Of a DNA stretch of 6,565 nt, positions 1 through 5,763 are shown in pieces. The DNA lies in contig JAUXHY010000076.1 in the NCBI GenBank assembly GCA_030621275.1, positions 1 to 6,565 on the forward strand. Reading direction: 5' to 3'. A program made the position numbers and the translations under genes. Source of the stretch: a bacterium. Lineage in GTDB: Bacteria > Fidelibacterota > Marinisomatia > Marinisomatales > JAHJCW01. Within the stretch, counting starts at the first letter, position 1. The number at the start of each line of letters is the position of its first letter. The notes beneath the pieces are model-generated. The model did not search any database. It was not told where the DNA came from and saw nothing but the letters and a program-made list of their open reading frames with translations.

Positions 1-27
1 GGGTGTAATTATTACAATCTGCTTCAA
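1..27 (-). CDS. trmD: Probable tRNA (guanine-N1)-methyltransferase TrmD, N-terminal nine codons only
   Basis: Reading leftward from a TTG at 27-25, the nine codons to the window edge give MKQIVIITP. This resembles the start of TrmD (typically M-x-I-D-I-[IV]-T-x-F-P), although the usual Asp would be Val here. The TTG overlaps the rimM stop as TTGA, a usual arrangement for translational coupling. In many bacteria trmD directly follows rimM, and that position is the main support. TrmD would methylate G37 of tRNAs and so prevent frameshifting. Only 27 bases are visible, so the identification rests on context plus a weak N-terminal match; a different gene or a later start is possible. Confidence 0.4.
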
Positions 28-524
28 TCCAGCAGACCATCCATCGGAGTAATTTCTATCGCTCTCTCATCGTGGTAAATTGATTTTACTACTTCAGGAA
101 TCACCGGAATTAGAATCTCGCGGTCATTACTTTGAATTACGTAAATATCATTTACCGGTAGCCATAATATTTCAATCAATTCACCAACAATATCACCAAT
201 GTCAGTAACAACTGTATAGCCAATTAAATCAGCGGAAACTTGATTGATTTCATCATCAATCGCTACGGCAGCATATACATATTTTCCTTTAATAGCTTCC
301 GCGTCGTCGCGTGAATCAATTCCCTTGAATACGCAACGAACTTGTTTGCCATCCTTCGCTTTTTCTAATACCTCAATCTTGGAACTCGATGTTTCAGAGT
401 CACCTAAAAATATCGGTTTTTCCGATATATAATCTTCACAATATCGAGACAAAGGCGCTAATCGTACACCACCTTTCATACCAAATGGTTTAGATACTCT
501 TGCAATGGCAAACTTTTTTTCCAT
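24..524 (-). CDS. rimM: Ribosome maturation factor RimM
   Basis: RimM binds ribosomal protein S19 in the 30S head and assists late maturation of the 16S rRNA 3' domain in the cytoplasm. The 166-residue product is close to the usual length of about 170. The N-terminal RimM domain opens with IARVSKPFGMKGGVRLAPLS (residues 7-26), matching the family's G-x-[IV]-x-[KR]-[PA]-[FH]-G-[IL]-[KR]-G signature region. The C-terminal PRC-barrel-like part has DLIGYTVVTDIGDIVGELIEI, then LPVNDIYVI and EILIPVIPEVVKSI, and ends in ITPMDGLLD, the typical RimM finish (P-[LM]-[ED]-G-L-L). The ATG is at 524-522, five bases after the khpA stop. Only a weak AGGT (531-528), overlapping the khpA stop, could serve as SD, so translational coupling to khpA is likely. 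Confidence 0.95.
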   Translation of the reverse strand: MEKKFAIARVSKPFGMKGGVRLAPLSRYCEDYISEKPIFLGDSETSSSKIEVLEKAKDGKQVRCVFKGIDSRDDAEAIKGKYVYAAVAIDDEINQVSADLIGYTVVTDIGDIVGELIEILWLPVNDIYVIQSNDREILIPVIPEVVKSIYHDERAIEITPMDGLLD

Positions 525-529
525 ATTAC

Positions 530-781
530 CTAATCTTTCTTCTCGTTTTTATCGATAACATCTAAACGGGCGCGTTTTCCACCATTTTTTGCATTAATTG
601 CAAATAAAAGTGAGCGCAGGGCAGAAATATTTCTACCGCGTTTTCCGATTACTTTTCCAAAATCGCCATCACCAACAGTTAATTCAAATATTATTTGTTG
701 TTCGCCTTCAACAGCGTTAACATTTACTTCATCCGGTTTATCAACTAACTGTTTTACTACCGTTTCTATGAATTCCTGCAT
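530..781 (-). CDS. khpA: KH-domain RNA-binding protein KhpA (YlqC family)
   Basis: This small cytoplasmic RNA-binding protein consists of a single KH domain. The 83-residue product has the KhpA layout: FIETVVKQLVDKPDEVNV, a beta strand (IIFELTV), then the KH GxxG loop in GKVIGKRGRNISALRSL (GKRG is the loop), and a final strand RARLDVI. In Gram-positive bacteria KhpA pairs with KhpB and binds many RNAs; a partner is not visible here. The position between rpsP and rimM is the classic location of this gene (ylqC in Bacillus). The ATG at 781-779 has a strong AGGAGG five bases upstream, and the gene ends with TAG at 532-530. No alternative identity seems likely. Confidence 0.93.
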   Translation of the reverse strand: MQEFIETVVKQLVDKPDEVNVNAVEGEQQIIFELTVGDGDFGKVIGKRGRNISALRSLLFAINAKNGGKRARLDVIDKNEKKD

Positions 782-786
782 TACTA

Positions 787-792
787 CCTCCT
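787..792 (-). promoter_or_regulatory. Shine-Dalgarno of khpA
   Basis: On the minus strand the bases read AGGAGG, five bases before the ATG of khpA and inside the 22-base gap after the rpsP stop. It is a full-consensus SD and fixes the start at 781. Confidence 0.85.
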
Positions 793-803
793 ATCGGTAT
801 CGA

Positions 804-1658
804 TTATTTGTCGTCTTTAGCTTCGTCTTTTGACTTAGCATCTTTTGCACTCGGTTTCTTTTCAACTTTTTTCTTGGGAGTGCTTTTTTTAGTTGTCGTT
901 ACTTCTTTTATTTCTTCAGCTTCTTTTTCCTTTTCAGCCGATTTCTCTTCAGTAACTTCTTTTGTTTCGGTCTTTTCTACTTTAGCTTCTTCCGTCTTTT
1001 GTTCAGCTTCTTCTTTTACCGGTTCAGTTTTTTCTCCCACCTTTTCTTCAGTCTTTTCTTTAGTTTCTGTTACTTCTTTTGTTTCCTGAACTTCTTTGTC
1101 TTCTACTTTTTCTTCCGTTTCTTTTGCTTCCTGAACTTTTTCATCTTCTATTTTTTCTTCCGCATCTTTTGTTTCAGATTTTACATCAACCGATTCATCA
1201 GTTTTTTCTTCTTCTACTTGCTCTTTCTCTAATACACTACTAGCAACTTCTTTTGCTTCTTCTTTCTCAGATTCTTTAGCTTTCTTTTTTGATTCTTTGT
1301 CAGCTGCTGCTAATTTATCTTTAGCTTGTGCTTCTCTTCTTAGATCAAGTTTCTGTATTTCTTTTTCTATAGCTTTTTCATCTAGACCTTGCTTCATTAG
1401 ATGCCATTTCATGGCAATACCGGCTCTTTTCATCAATTTGTGAGCGATGTCAGATGGTTGTGCACCTTGTTGTAACCAGTGAAAAATACGTTCTTCTTTT
1501 AGTTCAAAATTGTGTTCTTTATCTTTAGCAATTGGATTATACCATCCCAATTCCTCAATTGCTGCACCATCTCGTCGTTGACGTGAATCCATCACTACAA
1601 CTCTATAAAATGGTCTATTTTTTCTTCCAATTCTCTTCAGTCTTATTCGTGTTGCCAA
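804..1658 (-). CDS. rpsP: 30S ribosomal protein S16 with a very long charged C-terminal tail
   Basis: S16 is an early-binding protein of the 30S body, needed for 16S rRNA folding. Residues 1 to about 90 are the S16 fold: ATRIRLKRIGRKNRPFYRVV, then DSRQRRDGAAIEELGWYNP, then a helix with WLQQGAQPSDIAHKLMKRAG. Bacterial S16 is often 80-90 residues, and Bacteroidota versions carry a tail to roughly 180. This one is 284 residues: a basic helical stretch (about 91-125) is followed by a low-complexity region (about 126-284) made mostly of Glu, Lys, Thr, Val and Ala, finishing in a Lys-rich segment. It contains a 15-residue tandem duplication. The start is TTG at 1658-1656; the conserved ATRIRLKRIG follows at once and GAGGAG lies 7 bases upstream. 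The gene starts 11 bases after the ffh stop. The tail's function is unknown; it is probably disordered or coiled. Confidence 0.95.
   Translation of the reverse strand: MATRIRLKRIGRKNRPFYRVVVMDSRQRRDGAAIEELGWYNPIAKDKEHNFELKEERIFHWLQQGAQPSDIAHKLMKRAGIAMKWHLMKQGLDEKAIEKEIQKLDLRREAQAKDKLAAADKESKKKAKESEKEEAKEVASSVLEKEQVEEEKTDESVDVKSETKDAEEKIEDEKVQEAKETEEKVEDKEVQETKEVTETKEKTEEKVGEKTEPVKEEAEQKTEEAKVEKTETKEVTEEKSAEKEKEAEEIKEVTTTKKSTPKKKVEKKPSAKDAKSKDEAKDDK
1071..1160 (-). repeat. Two tandem 45-base units inside the rpsP tail
   Basis: Two adjacent 45-base units (1116-1160 and 1071-1115) encode EEKIEDEKVQEAKET (residues 167-181) and EEKVEDKEVQETKEV (182-196). The bases also match closely: both contain a TTCCTGAA block on the plus strand and end in TTTTTCTTCC. 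They are in phase with codons, so copy-number change would preserve the frame. Less exact relatives of the motif (TETKEKTEEKVGEKTEPV and similar) follow. This suggests the tail grew by slippage or unequal exchange. Confidence 0.75.
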
Positions 1659-1665
1659 AAGTAAT

Positions 1666-1671
1666 CTCCTC
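1666..1671 (-). promoter_or_regulatory. Shine-Dalgarno of rpsP, overlapping the ffh stop
   Basis: The minus strand reads TGAGGAG, where TGA (1672-1670) is the ffh stop codon and GAGGAG (1671-1666) is an SD placed 7 bases before the TTG start of rpsP. It is the main reason for accepting TTG as the start. The overlap means that ribosomes ending ffh cover the rpsP initiation site. Confidence 0.8.
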
Positions 1672-3016
1672 AGTTGTTTCCCATTAAATTCATTGAATTT
1701 GCAGACATTCCTGATAATCCCGGTATTTTCATCTTACCCATATTTTTCATCATCTTTTTCATTTGAGCAAATTGCTTTAGCAGCTGATTTACTTGTTGTA
1801 CCGATCTACCTGAACCAAGCGCAATTCGTTTCCTTCTGCTTCCGTTAATTTCATGTGGATTTTGTCTTTCCCACGGTGTCATAGAATTAATAATTGCTTC
1901 TGTCCAAGTTAATTGTCTATTATCAATTTTTAGACCTTTCAGAGCTTTACGGTTCATACCCGGCATCATTCCTAATACTTGCTCCATTGGTCCCATTTTT
2001 TCCAGTTGTCTTAACTGGTTTTTAAAATCTTCTAAATCAAAATCATTTTTTCTAAATTTTTTCTCTAATTTGGTGGCTTCTTTTTCATCCATTACAGATT
2101 GTGCTTTTTCCACCAATGATACCACATCACCGAAACCAAGTAATCTATCTATAATTCTTTGCGGTTCAAATTGCTCAAGACCATCCATTTTCTCTGAAAC
2201 ACCAACAAATTTAATCGGTCTACCGATAACTTCTGTGATCGAAATCGCTGCACCGCCTCGTGCGTCTCCATCCAACTTTGTAAGGATAGTTCCGGTAATA
2301 TCTAATACTTCAGAAAAAGCCAACGCTGAATTTACAGCGTCTTGCCCAGTCATACTATCAACAACAAATAGAGTTTCGTCCGGTTTTGTAATTTTTGCAA
2401 TTTCTTTGATCTCGGACATCATTTCATTATCAACGTGCAATCTACCTGCTGAATCTAAAATTACAATATCAATTTTTCCCGATTTTGCTTTTTTGACGGC
2501 ATTTTTACAAATATCAATCGGCTTTTTGCTATTTTCAGAATAAACGGGAATATTTATTTGTTTGCCTAAAATCTCTAATTGCTCAATTGCCGCCGGACGA
2601 TATACATCAGCTGCTACCAACAAAACCGATTTTCCGGTTTTTTTTAAACGATTTCCCAGCTTTGCTACTGTGGTAGTTTTTCCAGAACCCTGCAATCCTG
2701 CTAATAAAATTACAGATGGTTTACTTTTGCCAAGTTCTAATTGAACAGGCTTTTCACCTAACAATGTTATAAGCTCATCGCGGATTATTTTAATAAACAA
2801 TTCACCCGGTTTGACAGACTTAATAACTTTAGTTCCTTCGGAACGCTCTTTCACCCTCTCAATAAAATCGCGGGCGACTTTATAATTTACATCGGCTTCC
2901 AGTAATGCACGACGGATATCCCGCACAGTATGCTGAATATTGTCATCGGTTATTTTACCGAGACCGCGTAAATTCCGGAAAACGGAATCGAATCTATCTG
3001 CTAATTGAGTAAACAT
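1670..3016 (-). CDS. ffh: Signal recognition particle protein Ffh (SRP54 GTPase)
   Basis: Ffh binds 4.5S/SRP RNA and the signal sequences of nascent membrane proteins, and delivers ribosomes to FtsY at the inner membrane using GTP. The 448-residue product has the usual length and order. The N domain (1 to about 90) contains the ALLEADVNYKVARDF region. The G domain has the P-loop GLQGSGKT (107-114), DVYRPAA (137-143), G3 DSAGR (188-192), G4 TKLD (246-249) and GDARGGAA (250-257). The M domain (about 327-430) has the Met-rich finger MGPMEQVLGMMPGM and the SRP-RNA-binding helix around SRRKRIALGSGRSVQQV (393-409). G3 is DSAGR rather than the common DTAGR, a conservative change. The ATG at 3016-3014 lacks an obvious SD. 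It is the first gene of the leftward operon. Confidence 0.98.
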   Translation of the reverse strand: MFTQLADRFDSVFRNLRGLGKITDDNIQHTVRDIRRALLEADVNYKVARDFIERVKERSEGTKVIKSVKPGELFIKIIRDELITLLGEKPVQLELGKSKPSVILLAGLQGSGKTTTVAKLGNRLKKTGKSVLLVAADVYRPAAIEQLEILGKQINIPVYSENSKKPIDICKNAVKKAKSGKIDIVILDSAGRLHVDNEMMSEIKEIAKITKPDETLFVVDSMTGQDAVNSALAFSEVLDITGTILTKLDGDARGGAAISITEVIGRPIKFVGVSEKMDGLEQFEPQRIIDRLLGFGDVVSLVEKAQSVMDEKEATKLEKKFRKNDFDLEDFKNQLRQLEKMGPMEQVLGMMPGMNRKALKGLKIDNRQLTWTEAIINSMTPWERQNPHEINGSRRKRIALGSGRSVQQVNQLLKQFAQMKKMMKNMGKMKIPGLSGMSANSMNLMGNN

Positions 3017-3041
3017 ATTTTTTCAAGTAATCTTAAGCTTA

Positions 3042-3073
3042 TAAATTTAATTGGAAATGTGCACTATATTCAA
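3042..3073 (-). promoter_or_regulatory. Candidate Bacteroidota-type promoter of the ffh operon
   Basis: On the minus strand TTG (3073-3071) is followed after 21 bases by TAAATTTA (3049-3042). That fits the Bacteroidota -33 (TTG/TTTG) and -7 (TAnnTTTG) layout, with one mismatch in the last base of the -7 box. It ends 25 bases before the ffh ATG, implying a very short leader. No well-spaced sigma-70 -35/-10 pair was found in this spacer. The surrounding AT-richness makes chance matches easy. Confidence 0.3.
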
Positions 3074-3153
3074 TTATTTTTAAGGAACAAAATAAGAATG
3101 GCAAAATAGATAAATTATACGGATAAATATTTATAAATTTACTTTTAAGAATT

Positions 3154-3158
3154 AGGAG
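3154..3158 (+). promoter_or_regulatory. Shine-Dalgarno of the 3164 gene
   Basis: AGGAG lies five bases before the ATG at 3164, within ATTAGGAGAAAAAATG. It fixes the start of the exported hypothetical protein. Confidence 0.75.
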
Positions 3159-3163
3159 AAAAA

Positions 3164-3769
3164 ATGTATTTATCATTTAAAAACATTATAACTATTTGGA
3201 TTATACTTATTGTAAGTACTTCGTTTTTGATTGCTCAAAGCGGAAATGTTAAAACCCTTACCGACAAAGCTGTAAAAGAATACCAAAATGGAGATTACTC
3301 TGCTGCAATAAAAGATTTAGAACAAGCTTTGGAAATCATGAAGCAAAAACAAGGCAAAGAACTTAACTCTTTACTCCCGCAAACTCTGCCGGGTTGGACG
3401 CGGGGAGAAAGTTCATCTAAACCGATGGATCCGCGTGGAATTGTGGGAGGACATGTCGTTGAACAAACTTATAATAAAGGGAATGGTTTCATAACTGCTA
3501 CTTTAATTTTAGAAGCCCCAATGGTAAAAGATGTAAAACAAACATTAAATAGTCCACAGTTAGCCCAAAACAGAAATGATGCTAAAATAGAATTAATTTC
3601 AAATAAAAAAGCGCTAGTAAGATATCAAGATGATCAACGTGAGGGTGAAATCTCAATGCTTGCCAATAGCACTACCGTTGCGGTGGTTTATGGTAAAAAT
3701 GTAACCCTGCGAGAACTAAAGAATTATGCTAAATTGTTCAAATTCTCGAAAATTTCTAAAATAAAATAA
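3164..3769 (+). CDS. Exported protein of unknown function with a TPR-like helix pair
   Basis: I do not recognise a named family. The 201-residue product begins with a Sec-type signal peptide: Lys6, then a hydrophobic core through residue 23, with likely cleavage after SFLIA (residue 24). It contains no cysteine, so it is not a lipoprotein. Residues about 34-60 (KAVKEYQNGDYSAAIKDLEQ and onward) look like one tetratricopeptide unit. A conserved-looking LLPQTLPGWTR (70-80) opens the main domain, which has alternating strands (VVEQTYNKGNGFITATLIL, ALVRYQDD, GEISMLANSTTVAVVYG) and a final helix rich in Lys (ELKNYAKLFKFSKISKIK). I have an impression of similar 'LLP-x-x-PxGW' periplasmic hypotheticals elsewhere, but cannot name one. 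It is likely periplasmic. It has its own SD and diverges from ffh; the LRR gene follows 33 bases later. Confidence 0.85.
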   Translation: MYLSFKNIITIWIILIVSTSFLIAQSGNVKTLTDKAVKEYQNGDYSAAIKDLEQALEIMKQKQGKELNSLLPQTLPGWTRGESSSKPMDPRGIVGGHVVEQTYNKGNGFITATLILEAPMVKDVKQTLNSPQLAQNRNDAKIELISNKKALVRYQDDQREGEISMLANSTTVAVVYGKNVTLRELKNYAKLFKFSKISKIK

Positions 3770-3802
3770 ATCGTTTATCGTATTAAAATAGTTCCAAATA
3801 AT

Positions 3803-5695
3803 TTGTTTTTAAAATACATTAAATCTCTATCTCCAGTATACAGAACCATATTACTGTTTTTTATTGTTACATCAACTATATATTCGCAGGATTCACTTCG
3901 ATTAATTAGTCTTTACAACTCTACAGATGGTCAAAATTGGATAAATAACACCAATTGGTTAAGCAGTTTATCGATTTCAGAGTGGCATGGAGTTACAGTA
4001 CAAGATAGTTCTGTTATTGCCATTGAGCTACCACGTAACCATCTATCAGGAAAACTTCCGAATGATATATGCCAATTTGCAAAATTAGAAATATTAAATT
4101 TATCCGACAATAACATTTCCGGTGAATTACCTGATTCTCTGAAAAACTTAGTTAGGTTAAAAACTTTTAATTTGTCTCACAATAATTTTAACGGTGATAT
4201 GAATAACATATTTGGCAATCTTAACAAAATAATATCGCTAGATGTATCTTATAATAATTTGACCGGTAATATCCCAAAAGATTTAGGAAGATTGATACAA
4301 TTGAAAGAACTAAATCTATCAAATAACAATTTTCGAAATAAAATTCCAATCGAAATATTCCGATTACAAAATTTAATCGAATTAAATCTACAGAATAATT
4401 CGTTGACAGGTTCAATTCCACGTCAAATTGGTAATTGTAAAAACCTACAGATTTTAGATTTATCACGCAATATGCTGACCGGAAACATACCTAAAGAAAT
4501 TGGCAAACTAATAAAGTTAACGCAACGATTAGCACTTGACCATAACGAATTAAATGGAATGATACCAAAAGAAATTAGTTTGCTATCCAATCTTCAACAC
4601 ATTTGGCTAAATAACAATCAATTTTCAGGAATTCTGCCTTTCGAAATCGGTAAAATGAAAAATTTGAGATCAATATTTATTTATCAAAATAATTTTGTTG
4701 GTCCTATTCCATTAACCGTTGGCAATCTTCGAGAATTAGAAATATTTTACGGACAGAATAATTCTTTTGGCAGTAAAGTTCCTCAAAAATTTTGGTTCTT
4801 ACCTAAATTAAAAATGTTGAGATTAGAGAATAATCAATTATCCGGAATAATCCCGAGCGACCTGAGAATATTGAAATCTATTCAGTCAATTAACTTAAGT
4901 AATAATCGTTTTGATACCATGTCAGATTCAATAGTGTTTCCGAATTCTCTGCTATCATTTAATATAACAGGTAATAATTTATTTTGTAAAAGTAATCTCG
5001 GTAAAACCGATAGTATTTCTGTGGTAATGGCAAGTAAAATAATTGGATTAGAACAACAATATTGCGATGATAATTCATGGTCTTCTTTTTCAATCGGAAC
5101 AAATAATATTAATTTCGAATATGTAATAACAGATACTACCGCAGAGCGACAATTTTGGATCACCAGTAATAATTCAAGAACTAATATTCTACTTCTTCAT
5201 CATTTCGATAATAACAATTTTTATCTTTCAGATACTTCAGTAATAATCAATCAAAACGATACGATTTATATTTCAGTAACCTACTCACCAATTGATGTTG
5301 ACAATCATTATGATGTATTAATCCTTGAAGACATTATTAATAAAAACAGTCAATTCGTTTCCATTATTGGAGAAGGAGTAAAATCGATAATCCCTGAAAG
5401 AGATATTTCAATTCCATGGAAATTAAAACTTCATCCAATATCAATTGAAGCAAAATCAGATACAATTAATATTATGTATGATATACCAGAAAAAAGTAAT
5501 GTAAACATTACAATCTTCAATTTAGGAGGACGACCAATAAAAACAGTCATAGATGGTATTGTCGATACAGGGTTTTATTCTTATACATGGGATGGTTCAG
5601 ATAATACAGGAAATCCCCTTGAAAGAGGAGAATATTTGTGTGTTATGCAAGCCGGTATGTTTATTCAAATACAACAAATATTACTATTATTTTAA
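3803..5695 (+). CDS. Secreted plant-type leucine-rich-repeat protein with FlgD-like/T9SS-like C-terminus
   Basis: The 630-residue product is probably a surface or secreted binding protein; the ligand is unknown. In order it has a signal peptide (1 to about 29, hydrophobic TILLFFIVTSTIYS) and an N-cap with DSLRLISLYNSTDGQNW and EWHGVTV (30-70), resembling plant LRR N-caps. About thirteen 24-residue LRRs follow (71-382) with the plant pattern LxxLxLxxNxLxGxIPxxIGxL. Next come a C-cap with Cys395 and Cys421, an ASH/choice-of-anchor-D-like Ig domain (about 430-526, INFEYVITDTTAERQFWITS to IIGEGV), and a FlgD-Ig-like domain (about 548-630) with SYTWDGSDNTGNPLERGEYL. The end resembles type IX secretion C-terminal signals, but Gln replaces the usual Lys. 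The start is TTG at 3803 with no SD; no ATG lies near, and this start gives a complete signal peptide. The protein is rich in Asn and Ile, and the gene is very AT-rich. Confidence 0.88.
   Translation: MFLKYIKSLSPVYRTILLFFIVTSTIYSQDSLRLISLYNSTDGQNWINNTNWLSSLSISEWHGVTVQDSSVIAIELPRNHLSGKLPNDICQFAKLEILNLSDNNISGELPDSLKNLVRLKTFNLSHNNFNGDMNNIFGNLNKIISLDVSYNNLTGNIPKDLGRLIQLKELNLSNNNFRNKIPIEIFRLQNLIELNLQNNSLTGSIPRQIGNCKNLQILDLSRNMLTGNIPKEIGKLIKLTQRLALDHNELNGMIPKEISLLSNLQHIWLNNNQFSGILPFEIGKMKNLRSIFIYQNNFVGPIPLTVGNLRELEIFYGQNNSFGSKVPQKFWFLPKLKMLRLENNQLSGIIPSDLRILKSIQSINLSNNRFDTMSDSIVFPNSLLSFNITGNNLFCKSNLGKTDSISVVMASKIIGLEQQYCDDNSWSSFSIGTNNINFEYVITDTTAERQFWITSNNSRTNILLLHHFDNNNFYLSDTSVIINQNDTIYISVTYSPIDVDNHYDVLILEDIINKNSQFVSIIGEGVKSIIPERDISIPWKLKLHPISIEAKSDTINIMYDIPEKSNVNITIFNLGGRPIKTVIDGIVDTGFYSYTWDGSDNTGNPLERGEYLCVMQAGMFIQIQQILLLF
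4013..4948 (+). repeat. Array of about 13 leucine-rich repeats (protein-level, 72-base period)
   Basis: Units start at residues 71, 95, 119, 143, 167, 191, 215, 239, 264, 288, 312, 336 and 360 of the LRR protein. All are 24 residues except unit 8 (239-263, one extra residue near its start) and the last (about 23). Good examples are residues 143-166 (NNLTGNIPKDLGRL) and 215-238 (NMLTGNIPKEIGKL). Units 3, 11 and 13 have lost or altered the IP core. The units diverge at the base level, so this is an old array rather than a recent amplification. Confidence 0.85.
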
Positions 5696-5763
5696 AATAC
5701 ATGTAATAATTTTATCAGTTAATAATAAATTCAGTTAACTAATTTTAACCTAATACTATCTAA
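5696..5763 (+). other. Short AT-rich spacer before the RodZ-like gene
   Basis: These 68 bases hold no gene, no SD and no convincing terminator. GTTAA (5734-5738) and TTAAC (5745-5749) could pair as a weak five-base stem. TAATTTTA (5740-5747) is one base from the Bacteroidota -7 box but has no -33 partner. It remains undecided whether the downstream gene has its own promoter or is co-transcribed. Confidence 0.4.

Larger units (their letters stand above)
3017..3163. other. Divergent AT-rich intergenic spacer
   Basis: These 147 bases separate the diverging ffh and 3164 genes and should hold promoters for both. No RNA gene or hairpin terminator is evident. The 11-mer TTATAAATTTA occurs twice, at 3039-3049 and 3131-3141. 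Each copy contains the palindrome TAAATTTA, lying 25 bases before the ffh start and 22 bases before the 3164 start. The rightward copy has no convincing upstream -33/-35 element. In sequence this AT-rich, short matches may arise by chance. Confidence 0.6.

Noticed and set aside
244..432. Plus-strand open frame opposite rimM
   Set aside because: It is the antisense shadow of a well-supported RimM coding sequence.
808..1232. Two overlapping Phe/Ser-rich open frames on the plus strand
   Set aside because: They lie opposite the Lys/Glu-rich tail of rpsP; GAA/AAG codons read backwards give TTC/CTT (Phe/Leu/Ser) and few stops. There is no SD and no recognisable protein.
2070..2744. Plus-strand open frames opposite ffh
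   Set aside because: The Ffh G domain is intact on the minus strand, and these frames show no domain or ribosome site.
3767..3805. The 3164 protein and LRR protein as one gene split by a stop codon
   Set aside because: They share a frame and are separated only by TAA plus 11 codons, but the second product has its own complete signal peptide, so two exported proteins are the simpler reading.
3795..3805. ATAATTTG as a -7 promoter element for the LRR gene
   Set aside because: It overlaps the only plausible start codon, so transcription from it would remove the start.
3931..5163. Minus-strand open frames inside the LRR gene
   Set aside because: The plus frame has continuous LRR and domain structure; the minus frames have no starts with SD and no motifs.
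5553..5738. Short plus-strand frame overlapping the end of the LRR gene
   Set aside because: It is out of frame with a clear FlgD-like domain and carries no recognisable sequence.
5734..5749. Hairpin terminator after the LRR gene
   Set aside because: The stem is only five A/T-rich pairs with no following T run, so it is too weak to call.
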